DNA from: Streptomyces sp. AM 4-1-1
GTDB lineage: Bacteria > Actinomycetota > Actinomycetes > Streptomycetales > Streptomycetaceae
Assembly (NCBI RefSeq): GCF_029167625.1
Contig: NZ_CP119145.1
Span: 6,634,001-6,698,000 of the forward strand
Direction: 5' to 3'
Length of the DNA: 64,000 nucleotides
This document shows, in pieces, positions 33,135 to 41,830 of the stretch (its first letter is position 1; each line of letters opens with the position of its first letter). A model generated the notes under the pieces. The model saw nothing but the letters and a program-made list of their open reading frames with translations. It was not told where the DNA came from and made no database searches. The translations under genes were made by a program, and so were the position numbers.

Positions 33135-34565
33135 TCAGGGGCGTCCCGGCCGTCCTGGCGCGGGTGGTGTGCGCGGCCCGTCCGACGGCGTCGGGCGAGT
33201 GTCGTCCGCGAGCGTGAGCAGGGCGTCCACATGGCCGAGGCCGCTCTCCGCCGATACCGAGTCCAGCGTCTGCGCGTCGCGGACCGTGGCGAAGCGCACC
33301 CCCTGCTCGGCGCCGTCCACGCGGAAGCCGTGGACCGCGGGCCGGGGCAGACTGTTGTAGCCCCACGGCGTGGAGAAGTAGTAAGCCCCCGTGTCGTACA
33401 GCACCACGAAGTCACCCTCGCTCAGCTCGGGCAGTTCCCGGCCCCACGCGACCACATCACCGGCGAAGCAGCAGGGGCCCGCGATGTCCTGCACCAGCGC
33501 GGCGCCCCGCTTCGGCCGGCCCGTCGCGTCGAACGCGCCGACCCGAAGCGGCCAGGCGTCGGGCATCAGGACCGTACGGGTGGCGGTCTGCGCACCCGCG
33601 TGGGTGAGCGCGATCCGGCGCCCGCCCGCTTCCTTCGTGTACTCCACGAGTGCGCCGATGAAGCCGTTCTTCGCCAGCAGCGACCGTCCGAACTCCGTGA
33701 CCAGCGCGTACCTTCCGTCGAAGAGGGCGGGCGCGGCGGTGCGCAAGGCGGACACGTACTCGGCGAAGGTCGGCCGGTCGGCGTCGTCGGTGAAGTCGAC
33801 CGGAAGCCCACCGCCGATGTCGAGGCTCGTGATCCGCCGCGCGCCGAGCGCCCCGTTGATCTCCTCCGCCAGCCGGTACCCCTCCGCGACCCCCGCCGCG
33901 ATCAGTTCCAACGGGCATCCCTGGGAGCCGACATGGGTGTGCAGCCTGCTCAGCCACGGACGCTCGGCGAACGCTCGCGCCACCCGGTCACGGGCCCCCG
34001 GATCACGCAGCGCGACCCCGAACTTCGAGGTGTCGGTCGCGGTGCTCATCGCTCCGATCGCGCCCCCACCCACCTGGGGGTTGACCCGCAGCCCCACGGT
34101 CGACCGTGAGTGGGGCGGGCGCAGCGCGTCGATCCGTTCGAGTTCGTCGAAGTTGTCGGCGTTGACGGCCACGCCCAGTTCCAGGGCCCGGCGGATCTCC
34201 TCGCGGGTCTTGGCGGGGGAGTCGAGCACGATCCGCGCGGGCGCGAAACCGGCGTCGAGCGCGATCCGCAGTTCACCGGGCGAGGCCACTTCGCACCCCA
34301 TTCCGCGGTCGGCGAGCAGCCGGAGCACCGGCACCAGCGAGGCCGCCTTGGCGGCGAAGGTGTGCAGGACCGGGTACGGGCCGGTGAAGGCTTCACGCAG
34401 AGCGGCGACCGAGTCATGCACGCCTTCGGTGTCGACGAAGCCGGCGACCGGCCGGTCCGCGCCGAGCAGCCCGGTCTCGACGGCGTACCGGACCGCCGCG
34501 GTGATGCGGTCGGGACGGGACGGACGCGAGGTGCCGGACCCCGGCACCAGTGGGGCGGAAGGCAT
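33135..34565 (-). CDS. Fold-type III PLP-dependent decarboxylase-like protein
   Basis: 476 residues related to diaminopimelate/ornithine decarboxylases and the Y4yA-type group. The PLP lysine lies in LHTFAAKAASLVP; HVGSQGCPLEL, DIGGGLPVDF (phosphate-binding glycines), GPCCFAGDVV and YDTGAYYFSTPWGYNSLPRP follow in family order. ATG 34563-34565 has no clear ribosome binding site; GGGAGG lies about 25 bases upstream, so the true start may be a little earlier at a rare codon. Reaction is probably amino acid decarboxylation; the substrate is unknown. Confidence 0.82.
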   Translation of the reverse strand: MPSAPLVPGSGTSRPSRPDRITAAVRYAVETGLLGADRPVAGFVDTEGVHDSVAALREAFTGPYPVLHTFAAKAASLVPVLRLLADRGMGCEVASPGELRIALDAGFAPARIVLDSPAKTREEIRRALELGVAVNADNFDELERIDALRPPHSRSTVGLRVNPQVGGGAIGAMSTATDTSKFGVALRDPGARDRVARAFAERPWLSRLHTHVGSQGCPLELIAAGVAEGYRLAEEINGALGARRITSLDIGGGLPVDFTDDADRPTFAEYVSALRTAAPALFDGRYALVTEFGRSLLAKNGFIGALVEYTKEAGGRRIALTHAGAQTATRTVLMPDAWPLRVGAFDATGRPKRGAALVQDIAGPCCFAGDVVAWGRELPELSEGDFVVLYDTGAYYFSTPWGYNSLPRPAVHGFRVDGAEQGVRFATVRDAQTLDSVSAESGLGHVDALLTLADDTRPTPSDGPRTPPAPGRPGRP

Positions 34566-34944
34566 GGAACGGGCGTCGGTGATGGCGGCCTCCCAGGTCT
34601 TCGTCGGAGCAACAGGGCTGAGCGGACAGGGCCGAGCGGACAGGACTGCTCGCGGTGGTCGGCCACCCGGCCGGTCACCGTCCGAAAGCGGCCCGGACCT
34701 CACTCGTGAGGCGTACCGCGAGTGAGCATACGAGCGGACCCCGGTGCGCGCCACGGTGCGAGAGCCGAGTGGTGAAGGGGGTGGTGGGCGCGCGAGAGCC
34801 GGGTGGCGAGGGGGAGATGGCCACGCGAGGGGCCGACGGCGAAGCAGCGGTGGGGGCCGGGGCCGGGCACGTGGTGCCGGTCACCGGGCGAGTCCCGACT
34901 CGGCCCGTGGCACTCCCGTCCGCCCCGCCCAGCCCCGCCTCGCG
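34566..34944. other. Intergenic region, no gene seen
   Basis: 379 bp between the PLP-enzyme start and the mgtC stop. It holds only a GAGCGGACAGG direct repeat near 34619-34645. Confidence 0.4.
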
Positions 34945-35697
34945 TCATTCGTCGGCGACGTCGCTCCTGCTGCAGGCCAGCACGCCGGTGGTCCGCGCCA
35001 GCCGGGCGGTGAGCGCGTCCACGTCGCCACGGCCCTGCACGCTGAGCGCGACCTCCACCGCGTGTTCCAGGGCGCGCGGCGACTCCGTACGCCGGCGGCG
35101 GAACATTCCCGACCCCTCGGTGCTGAGCGTGGTCAGCTCGGAGATGGAGAACCCGGCGTCCGTGCACTGATTGACCAGTTCCCGCAGCGTGCCCATGCCC
35201 TCGGTGTAGGTGATCCGGTATCCGATGGAGGCATTGCGCAGCGCCGGGAGCATATGGGCCAGCGGGCGGACACCGTACGACACGAGGAAGTACGCGAGGG
35301 TGGCGAGCGTCGCGAGCACGGGCAGCCCGGCCCCGGCCGCCGCCCCGACCGCCGCGGTGAGCCAGATCGAGGCCGCGGTGGTCAGCCCCCGCACCGAACC
35401 ACGGTGCACGAAGATGACGCCGCCCCCGATGAATCCGAGACCCGACACGATCTGCGCGGTCACCCGGGACGGGTCCAGCTCCACCCTCCCGGTGAGCAGG
35501 ACATCACTGAAGCCGTACTTGCTGACGAGGGTGAACAGCGCGGCCCCCAGCCCGACGATCGTGTAGGTGCGCAGCCCGGCAGCCTTCTGACGGATCTCGC
35601 GCTCCAGCCCGATCGCACAGGAGAGGGCGAAAGCGATCCCGAACTGAGCCGCGTGTGTCCAGTTCTGTCCGAATGGCTCACTGATGTCGAGTGCCAC
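34945..35697 (-). CDS. MgtC/SapB-family membrane protein
   Basis: 250 residues. Five membrane helices (about 20-150) carry the family blocks IGLEREIRQKAAGLRTYTIVGLG split over two lines of the helix and VSGLGFIGGGVIF; a C-terminal ACT-like domain (about 165-245) follows. MgtC proteins help adaptation to low magnesium, partly by inhibiting ATP synthase. GTG 35695-35697 follows GGGAGG. A short leader frame overlaps its start and four short repeats lie inside that leader. Confidence 0.87.
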   Translation of the reverse strand: MALDISEPFGQNWTHAAQFGIAFALSCAIGLEREIRQKAAGLRTYTIVGLGAALFTLVSKYGFSDVLLTGRVELDPSRVTAQIVSGLGFIGGGVIFVHRGSVRGLTTAASIWLTAAVGAAAGAGLPVLATLATLAYFLVSYGVRPLAHMLPALRNASIGYRITYTEGMGTLRELVNQCTDAGFSISELTTLSTEGSGMFRRRRTESPRALEHAVEVALSVQGRGDVDALTARLARTTGVLACSRSDVADE

Positions 35698-35818
35698 CGA
35701 CCCTCCCTCTCCCTGCTTCGTGCCATCCGCTCCGCTCGGCGCCGTACCGCGTCACCCTGCGCGGCACGGTCGCACACGGCAGTCGCACATAACGGTCGTA
35801 CATAGTGATGTCGTACAT
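35678..35818 (-). CDS. Possible 46-residue leader peptide upstream of mgtC
   Basis: ATG 35816-35818, preceded by GGAAGA, opens a frame starting MYDITMYDRYVRLP that ends 20 bp inside the MgtC gene, so translation of the two would be coupled. The repeated MYD codons coincide with the DNA repeats listed separately. mgt genes elsewhere are controlled by leader peptides, which makes it worth noting, but it may be chance. Confidence 0.3.
   Translation of the reverse strand: MYDITMYDRYVRLPCATVPRRVTRYGAERSGWHEAGRGRVGGTRHQ
35769..35818. repeat. Four short repeats upstream of mgtC
   Basis: GTCGCACAC, GTCGCACAT, GTCGTACAT and GTCGTACAT start at 35769, 35782, 35795 and 35810, spaced 13, 13 and 15 bp. 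They may be operator half-sites or codons of the leader peptide. Confidence 0.55.
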
Positions 35819-36411
35819 GGTGATTCTTCCGCCAAGCTTCTCGATCCATGCGGGCACCGGCTGTTTTCGGCCCCGCCGCCGAGTCGTGGAGGCGCGGAAA
35901 ACGGACGCTCGGACCGGCCGCGGCGGGATGAGTGTGAGGCGGGGCCCGGCATGTCGGGCCGACGGTGGTGGGAAGACGTGGCGGTGAAGTCCCCGCCGTA
36001 CCGCGTGCCCTGGTGCGGCCCGCCCATGCCGATCAGCGCCCAGGCCGATCAATCCGATCACCGTCCGTGCCGGCCCTCTTCCATGCCGGCCGACCGCGCC
36101 GATGTACGCGGGTCACGCGGCCCTCGCGCGTCGAATCCTCGTACGGACCGATCGGTGCCTTACGTGGCCTGGTGGCGGCCGGGCCCGATGGTCGGTTGTC
36201 GGCCGTTCGGGTGCCGACGACCCGCGGAGGGAAGAGGACGGAAGGAGACGGACGAGGAACAGGGAGCCGTCATGCCGACGCAGGCTGAGCTCCATACGCC
36301 CGTAGTGTCCGTACACATGCTTGTCCTGAACTCTTGTCCAACGGTACGAACGCCCCGAGGCCACGGGGCACGCCGGACCCGTCGGATTTCTGGAACCGGA
36401 GGAATCCGCGC
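35819..36411. other. Intergenic region with a possible operator before iolG
   Basis: No supported gene in 593 bp. Two TTGTCC direct repeats lie at 36321-36326 and 36334-36339, 13 bp apart and about 75 bp before the iolG start, with GTGTCCGTACAC just upstream. They could be a regulator site for the inositol genes. Confidence 0.4.
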
Positions 36412-37410
36412 ATGCGCATCGGACTGATCGGTACCGGCCGCATCGGTACCTTCCACGCCGAGACCCTGCTCGGTCTGCCGGCCGTGACCGGACTGGTGCT
36501 CCACGACGCCGACGGGCACCGGGCCCGAGCCGTCGCCGACAAACTGGGCGTCGACGCGGTGCCCGATCTCACCGCGCTGCTGGCATCGCGACCGGACGGT
36601 GTGGTGATCGCCGCGCCGACGGCGACCCACGCGGCACTCGTCCGTGCCTGCGCGGGGGCGGGAATCCCGGTCTTCTGCGAGAAGCCGATAGCCGCCACGC
36701 TCGCCGACACACGAACTCTCCTCGCCGAGCTGACGACTGCCCAGGTCCCCTTGCAGGTCGGCTTCCAGCGCCGGTTCGACACCGGATACGCGGCCTTGCG
36801 CCGTTCCGTCGCCGACGGCGCGCTCGGCTGGGTGCACACCGTGCGGGCCGTCACCTCCGATCCCCAGCCGCCGCCGGCCGGCTATGTGGCCGTCTCCGGC
36901 GGGATCTTCCGGGACTGCGCCGTGCACGACTTCGACATGGTGCGCTGGGTGACCGGCCGCGAGGTCGTCGAGGTGTACGCCACCGGTTCCGACCGGGGCG
37001 ACGCGTGCTTCGCCGCGGCGGGCGACGTCGGCACCGCCGTCAGTCTGCTCACCCTCGACGACGGCACCCTCGCCTCCTGCACCGCGACCCGTCACAACGG
37101 CGCCGGCTACGACGTCCGGATGGAGGTCTCCGGGTCCAGGGGGACCCTCGCGGCCGGGCTGACCGCGCGCACCCCGGTCGTCGGCACCGACGGCGACCCC
37201 TGGCCCGTCGAACGGCCGCACGAGGGGTTCCTGACCCGCTTCAGAGACGCCTACACGGCCGAACTCACCGCGTTCACCGAGCTCGTCGCGGGCGCCGGAC
37301 CCAGTCCCTGCACGGGCGAGGACGCCCTCGCCGCGCTGCTGATCGCGGAGGCCGCCGAGGAGTCCAGGCGGTCCGGCCGCCCGGTACGGGTCACGGAGGT
37401 CCTTCGATGA
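36412..37410 (+). CDS. Inositol 2-dehydrogenase-like oxidoreductase (Gfo/Idh/MocA)
   Basis: 332 residues. N-terminal Rossmann domain with GLIGTGRIG, the EKPIA motif (about 97) and the catalytic Asp/His in HDFDMVRWVTG. The family oxidises myo-inositol or similar polyols with NAD. ATG 36412 follows GGAGGA. It overlaps the next gene by 4 bp (ATGA), and together they look like the first two steps of inositol catabolism; the remaining iol genes are not here, so another cyclitol or sugar is possible. Confidence 0.87.
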   Translation: MRIGLIGTGRIGTFHAETLLGLPAVTGLVLHDADGHRARAVADKLGVDAVPDLTALLASRPDGVVIAAPTATHAALVRACAGAGIPVFCEKPIAATLADTRTLLAELTTAQVPLQVGFQRRFDTGYAALRRSVADGALGWVHTVRAVTSDPQPPPAGYVAVSGGIFRDCAVHDFDMVRWVTGREVVEVYATGSDRGDACFAAAGDVGTAVSLLTLDDGTLASCTATRHNGAGYDVRMEVSGSRGTLAAGLTARTPVVGTDGDPWPVERPHEGFLTRFRDAYTAELTAFTELVAGAGPSPCTGEDALAALLIAEAAEESRRSGRPVRVTEVLR

Positions 37411-38351
37411 TCCGGATCGCCGGGGCGCCCATCACCTGGGGGGTGTGCGAGGTCCCGGGCTGGGGCCACCGGATGTCCGCCGGGCGGGTGCTCGCCGAAA
37501 TGGCCGAGACCGGTCTGTCCGCGACGGAGTTCGGACCGGACGGCTTCCTGCCGCGCGACCCGGCGGCACGCTCCCGGCTGCTCGCGGAACACGGCCTCAC
37601 CGCCGTCGGAGGGTTCGTCCCCGTCGTACTGCACCGCCCCGACCACGACCCGCTGCCGACCGTGCTCGACGCCCTCGCCGGATTCGGCCCGGCGCGCACC
37701 CTGGTCCTCGCCGCCGCCACGGGTGACCACGGATACGACCGGCGGCCGGAACTCGACGCCCGGGGCTGGGACATCCTCCTCCGTAATCTCGAACGGCTCA
37801 CGCGACGGGCGGCCGACGCGGGCGTCTCCGCCGTCCTCCACCCGCATGTCGGCACCCTGGTCGAGGGCCCCGACGACATCACGCGGGTGCTCGACGGCAG
37901 CGCCGTGCCCCTCTGTCTGGACACCGGGCACCTCCTGGTCGGTGGCAGCGACCCCGTCGCCCTCGCCGTCCGGGCGGCCGAACGCGTCGCGCACGTCCAT
38001 CTGAAGGACGTCGACGCCGCACTGGCCGGCCGGGTGAGGAACGGCGAGACCGGCTACGCCGAAGCGGTGCGCACCGGCCTCTACCGGCCGCTCGGCGCAG
38101 GGGACATCGACATCGCCGCCCTTGTCTCCGCCCTCGGAGCCGTGGGCTACGACGGCTGGTACGTGCTGGAACAGGACACCGCGCTGGACGCCGAACCGGC
38201 CCCCGGCGACGGCCCCCTCGCCGACGTCCGTACGGCGCTCGCCCACCTGGACCGGATCACCGGTACGGCCGGCCGCGCCGGGGCGAAGGACCGCGAGGGC
38301 GCGGCGGTCCGGCGCGGCGGCCGGGCCGTCGGCGTCCCACCGCACCACTGA
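37407..38351 (+). CDS. Sugar phosphate isomerase/epimerase-fold protein (inosose dehydratase-like)
   Basis: 314 residues of the AP endonuclease 2-type TIM barrel. Metal-binding positions are seen in HPHVGTLVEG, CLDTGHLLVGG, HVHLKDVD and YVLEQD. IolE-type enzymes dehydrate scyllo-inosose, the product of the preceding dehydrogenase. Translationally coupled to it, and ended by a hairpin at 38362-38389. The last 25 residues are an Arg/Gly-rich tail. Confidence 0.82.
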   Translation: MIRIAGAPITWGVCEVPGWGHRMSAGRVLAEMAETGLSATEFGPDGFLPRDPAARSRLLAEHGLTAVGGFVPVVLHRPDHDPLPTVLDALAGFGPARTLVLAAATGDHGYDRRPELDARGWDILLRNLERLTRRAADAGVSAVLHPHVGTLVEGPDDITRVLDGSAVPLCLDTGHLLVGGSDPVALAVRAAERVAHVHLKDVDAALAGRVRNGETGYAEAVRTGLYRPLGAGDIDIAALVSALGAVGYDGWYVLEQDTALDAEPAPGDGPLADVRTALAHLDRITGTAGRAGAKDREGAAVRRGGRAVGVPPHH

Positions 38352-38361
38352 CGTCGCAGGC

Positions 38362-38389
38362 CCGGGGCCCGGTCGGCGCCGGGCCCCGG
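38362..38389. terminator. Bidirectional hairpin terminator
   Basis: An 11-bp perfect stem (38362-38372 with 38379-38389) between the converging isomerase-like and gnd genes. Confidence 0.75.
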
Positions 38390-38399
38390 CCAGGGATGG

Positions 38400-39842
38400 T
38401 CAGTCCGTGTCCACCTCGGACCTGTCGCCGCCCCAGAGCGTGTGGTACGAGCCGTCGCGGTCCGTGCGCCGATAGGTGTGGGCGCCGAAGAAGTCCCGCT
38501 GCCCCTGGGTGAGCGCGGCGGGCAGCCGTTCGGCCCGCAGCCCGTCGTAGTACGAGAGCGCGGCGGCGAAGCCGGGGGTCGGCACCCCGTGCCGGGCGGC
38601 CTCGGCGACCACCGTGCGCCAGTCGTCCTGCGCCGCTCCGACCTCCTCCGTGAACTCCCGGCCCGCGAGCAGCAGCGGCAGTCCGGGGCTCGCGGCGTAG
38701 GCCGAGCGGATGCGGTCGAGGAACGCGGCCCTGATGATGCACCCGGCCCGCCAGATCGCCGCCACCGCTCCGAGGTCGATGTCCCACCCGTACGCCTGGC
38801 CGCCGGCCCGGATCTGGTGGAAGCCCTGGGTGTACGAGACGATCTTGGACGCGTACAGTGCCTGCTCCACCCGGTCGGCGAAGGCTCCGGCCGCCGCCTC
38901 GTCCAGCGGGGCGGGCGTCGGCCCCGGCAGCCCACGGGCGGCCTCCCGCAGGTCCGCGTGACCCGACAGCGAACGCGCGAAGACGGCCTCGGCGATGCCC
39001 GGCACCGGCACCCCGAGATCCAGGGCGATCTGCACCGTCCAGCGCCCGGTGCCCTTCTGCTCGGCCTGGTCCCGCACGATGTCGACGAACGGCTTTCCGG
39101 TGGCGGCGTCGTCGTGCGCCAGGACCTCGGCCGTGATCTCGATCAGATACGAGTCGAGGCGGCCGGTGTTCCACCCCCGGAACGTCTCCGCGATCTTCGC
39201 GGGGGAGTAGCCCGCGACCGCCCGGAGCAGGTGGTACGCCTCGGCGATCAGCTGCATGTCCGCGTACTCGATGCCGTTGTGCACCATCTTCACGAAGTGT
39301 CCGGCGCCGTCCGCACCGATGTGGGTGGTGCACGGGGTGCCGTCCTCGGCCTTCGCGGCGATCCGCTCCAGCATCGGGCCCAGGGACGCGTACGACTCGG
39401 AAGAGCCGCCCGGCATGACGCTGGGCCCGTTCAGGGCGCCCTCCTCACCGCCGGAGATGCCGACGCCCACGAAGTGGATGCCGCGCTCGCGCAGCTCCCG
39501 CTCCCGGCGCCGGGTGTCCTCGAAGTGGGCGTTGCCGCCGTCGATGACGACATCCCCCTCCTCCAGGAGCGGGGCGAACTCCTGGATCACCGCGTCCGTC
39601 GGGTCGCCGGCCTTCACCATGACGACGAGACGGCGTGGCCGCTCCAGTGCCGCGACGAACTCCTCCGGGGTACGGGCCGCGACGAACGTGCCCTCGTCGC
39701 CGAACTCCTCGACCAGGGCGTCGGTTTTCGCCGTGGTGCGGTTGTGCACGGCGACCGTGTAGCCGTTGCGGGCGAAGTTACGGGCGAGGTTGCGGCCCAT
39801 CACCGCGAGCCCTGTGACGCCGATCTGCGCTGTGCCGCTCAT
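38400..39842 (-). CDS. gnd: 6-phosphogluconate dehydrogenase, decarboxylating
   Basis: 480 residues, the long tetra-helical form. Features in order: the Rossmann motif GLAVMGRNLARN with NRT for NADP preference, GISGGEEGALNGPSVMPGG, the catalytic HFVKMVHNGIEYADMQ block and the C-terminal QRDFFGAHTYRRTDRDGSYHTLW tail that closes over the partner's active site. Oxidative pentose phosphate pathway, making ribulose 5-phosphate and NADPH. ATG 39840-39842 follows CAGGAG. Confidence 0.96.
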   Translation of the reverse strand: MSGTAQIGVTGLAVMGRNLARNFARNGYTVAVHNRTTAKTDALVEEFGDEGTFVAARTPEEFVAALERPRRLVVMVKAGDPTDAVIQEFAPLLEEGDVVIDGGNAHFEDTRRRERELRERGIHFVGVGISGGEEGALNGPSVMPGGSSESYASLGPMLERIAAKAEDGTPCTTHIGADGAGHFVKMVHNGIEYADMQLIAEAYHLLRAVAGYSPAKIAETFRGWNTGRLDSYLIEITAEVLAHDDAATGKPFVDIVRDQAEQKGTGRWTVQIALDLGVPVPGIAEAVFARSLSGHADLREAARGLPGPTPAPLDEAAAGAFADRVEQALYASKIVSYTQGFHQIRAGGQAYGWDIDLGAVAAIWRAGCIIRAAFLDRIRSAYAASPGLPLLLAGREFTEEVGAAQDDWRTVVAEAARHGVPTPGFAAALSYYDGLRAERLPAALTQGQRDFFGAHTYRRTDRDGSYHTLWGGDRSEVDTD

Positions 39843-40049
39843 GCCTGCGCTCCTGAACCGTGTCGGGGACGTGCGCTCCAGCGGGGACGCCGGAAAGACC
39901 GGCCCGCTCGTGCGGGCGATTCCGCCCTGGACGGTGGCCGGTCGGGTGTGTCCGGTCCACCGGTGATGTCCAGTATGGGCACCGGCCGCGCCGACGTCCT
40001 GTTCGGCCGGGGGACCGGCGGGCCCCGCCGCGCTGGCATGATCGGGGGC

Positions 40050-40745
40050 ATGGACGAGTGCATCATCGCCGCGTGTGACGGGGCGTCGAAGGGAAATCCG
40101 GGTCCCGCCGCCTGGGCGTGGGTCGTGGCCGACGCACAGGGCCGGCCCGAGCGCTGGGAGGCGGGCCCGCTGGGCACGGCCACCAACAACGTCGCGGAGC
40201 TCACCGCGCTGAAGGAACTGCTGGAGTCCACCGACCCGGCCGTCCCGGTCGAGGTCCGCATGGACTCGCAGTACGCGATGAACGCGGTGACGAAGTGGCT
40301 GCCCGGATGGAAGCGCAACGGCTGGAAGACCTCGGCGGGCAAACCCGTCGCCAACCGCGATCTGGTCGCCGGTATCGACGCCCTGCTGACCGGGCGGACC
40401 GTGAACTTCCGCTATGTGCCCGCGCACCGCGCGGACGGTGACCACCTCAACGCCCTCGCCGACCAGGCCGCCAGCGAGGCAGCCGTCTCGCAGCGGGCGG
40501 CGGGTACCTCCCACGGTTCGACGGAGCTGCCGGCACCCGCCCAGGCCAGGGTCACGAAGCCGCGGGAAGGGGACACGGCACCGAGGACCACGAGCGGATC
40601 GGCGCGGGGGACGCGCTCCGGCGCGACGATCCGGGCGCGCTTCGCCGGCCGGTGCCACTGCGGGAAGCCGTACGCCGCGAAGGACATGATCGCGAAGAAC
40701 CCTCAGGGCTGGGGCCACCCGGACTGCCGGACCACGACCGTCTGA
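40050..40745 (+). CDS. Ribonuclease HI with C-terminal zinc-ribbon-like tail
   Basis: 231 residues. Residues 1-140 form an RNase HI: first Asp in ACDGASKGNPGP, Glu in NVAELTAL, Asp in MDSQYAMN and final Asp in NALADQAA. A disordered linker (150-195) leads to a Cys/His-rich tail with RCHCGKPY and GHPDC, likely to bind a metal and perhaps nucleic acid. The enzyme cuts RNA in RNA-DNA hybrids. ATG 40050 is preferred (G-rich site upstream); ATG 40038 is in frame. Confidence 0.88.
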   Translation: MDECIIAACDGASKGNPGPAAWAWVVADAQGRPERWEAGPLGTATNNVAELTALKELLESTDPAVPVEVRMDSQYAMNAVTKWLPGWKRNGWKTSAGKPVANRDLVAGIDALLTGRTVNFRYVPAHRADGDHLNALADQAASEAAVSQRAAGTSHGSTELPAPAQARVTKPREGDTAPRTTSGSARGTRSGATIRARFAGRCHCGKPYAAKDMIAKNPQGWGHPDCRTTTV

Positions 40746-41277
40746 GCACGCGCACGTCCTGACGGCGTGCGGGGCGTGCGTCCTGAGGCGTGCGCCCGAA
40801 GGGTGCGGCCTGCGGAACCTGACGGTGCTCGGCTTCACGTGGTCCGCAGGGTTCTGCGGGACCGGTGACTTCCGCGGGCTGCCGGGCGCCGGACTCCGTG
40901 AAACCGCCAGGTCCACGCGGTCCGCGGCGCTTCGCGAGGCTGTCGGACGCCGAACCTGCGGGGCTTCGGAGATCCGCAGGGCGCCGGACTCCGCTGGGCT
41001 TCGGAGATCCGCCGGGCGCCGGACTTCGCGAAACCGCCAGGTCCAGCGGTCCGCGGCGTTTCGCGAGGCTGCTGAGCACCGAACCCGCAGGGCTCCGGAA
41101 ATCCGCAGGGCTCCCGTATCCACCGGGCGTCGTGCCTCCGCAGGGCACCGGCCACCGCCGCAAGCCGCTTCGGGCCACCACGGCCCGGGCTCGCGGCAGG
41201 CTAGTTCCGAAGCACCACGGCCCGCTCCGGACCACCTCGATGGAGCAGCGTGGCCCGCCGGTTCCGTCCGGACCCGC
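40746..41277. repeat. Non-coding region with long imperfect direct repeats
   Basis: No gene in 532 bp. A unit of about 100 bp at 40881-40982 recurs at 41011-41111 (offset 130 bp) with roughly 85 percent identity, sharing GAAACCGCCAGGTCCA and TTCGCGAGGCTG blocks. A shorter third copy (CGCCGGACTCCGC, CTTCGGAGATCCGC) lies between them. Confidence 0.65.
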
Positions 41278-41730
41278 TCAGACGTCGGCCCAGACCAGCC
41301 GGCCCGCCGGATTCGTACCCGTACCCCACCGCTCGGCCAGTGCCTCGACGAGCATCAGGCCCCGCCCGCTCTCGTCCAGGGGCACTTCGTCCGGCCCGGA
41401 CGAGGCCGCCGTGAGGTCCGGCGACGGGCACGGCGCCGGAAGACACCGGGTGCCGCAGTTCCACACGCCTATGCGCACTCCGTCGGCGGAATGCAGGACC
41501 TCGCACCAGATCCGGTGACTGTCGGTGTGCTGGACGGCGTTGGCGACCAGCTCGGTCACGAGGAGTGCCGCGGTGTCGATCCGGTCCTTCGGCTCCCCCC
41601 ACGCCCGCATCGCCGCCTGGACCCGGTGCCGGGCCTCAGGGACGCCTTCGACGATGCCGGGAATCCACCAGCCTTGTGTGCTGTCGCCCACATCCGGGGC
41701 CTGTTGCACGCAGGTGATTATTTCGGACAT
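41278..41730 (-). CDS. Anti-sigma-factor-like ATP-binding protein (HATPase)
   Basis: 150 residues with a GHKL ATPase domain: VTELVANAVQH is the N box and ESGRGLMLVEALAERWG the G2 region. No kinase histidine domain exists, as in RsbW-like proteins of streptomycetes. ATG 41728-41730 has a weak ribosome binding site. It is divergent from an XRE regulator, a pairing common in these bacteria. Confidence 0.85.
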   Translation of the reverse strand: MSEIITCVQQAPDVGDSTQGWWIPGIVEGVPEARHRVQAAMRAWGEPKDRIDTAALLVTELVANAVQHTDSHRIWCEVLHSADGVRIGVWNCGTRCLPAPCPSPDLTAASSGPDEVPLDESGRGLMLVEALAERWGTGTNPAGRLVWADV

Positions 41731-41830
41731 GTATGTACTCTCGTCGCAAACGGCCTACTTTGCAAGCGACAGAATGTGAGCCGTGCTCCATGCCCGGGTC
41801 GTCCGAGGAATCCGAGGAAGGTGCCAGGAG

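Noticed and set aside
39843..41123. The gnd reading frame stays open for 427 codons upstream of its start
   Set aside because: The upstream part is Arg/Pro/Ser-rich, repeats with the non-coding DNA repeats, overlaps the real RNase HI gene, and a standard gnd start with ribosome binding site exists at 39842.
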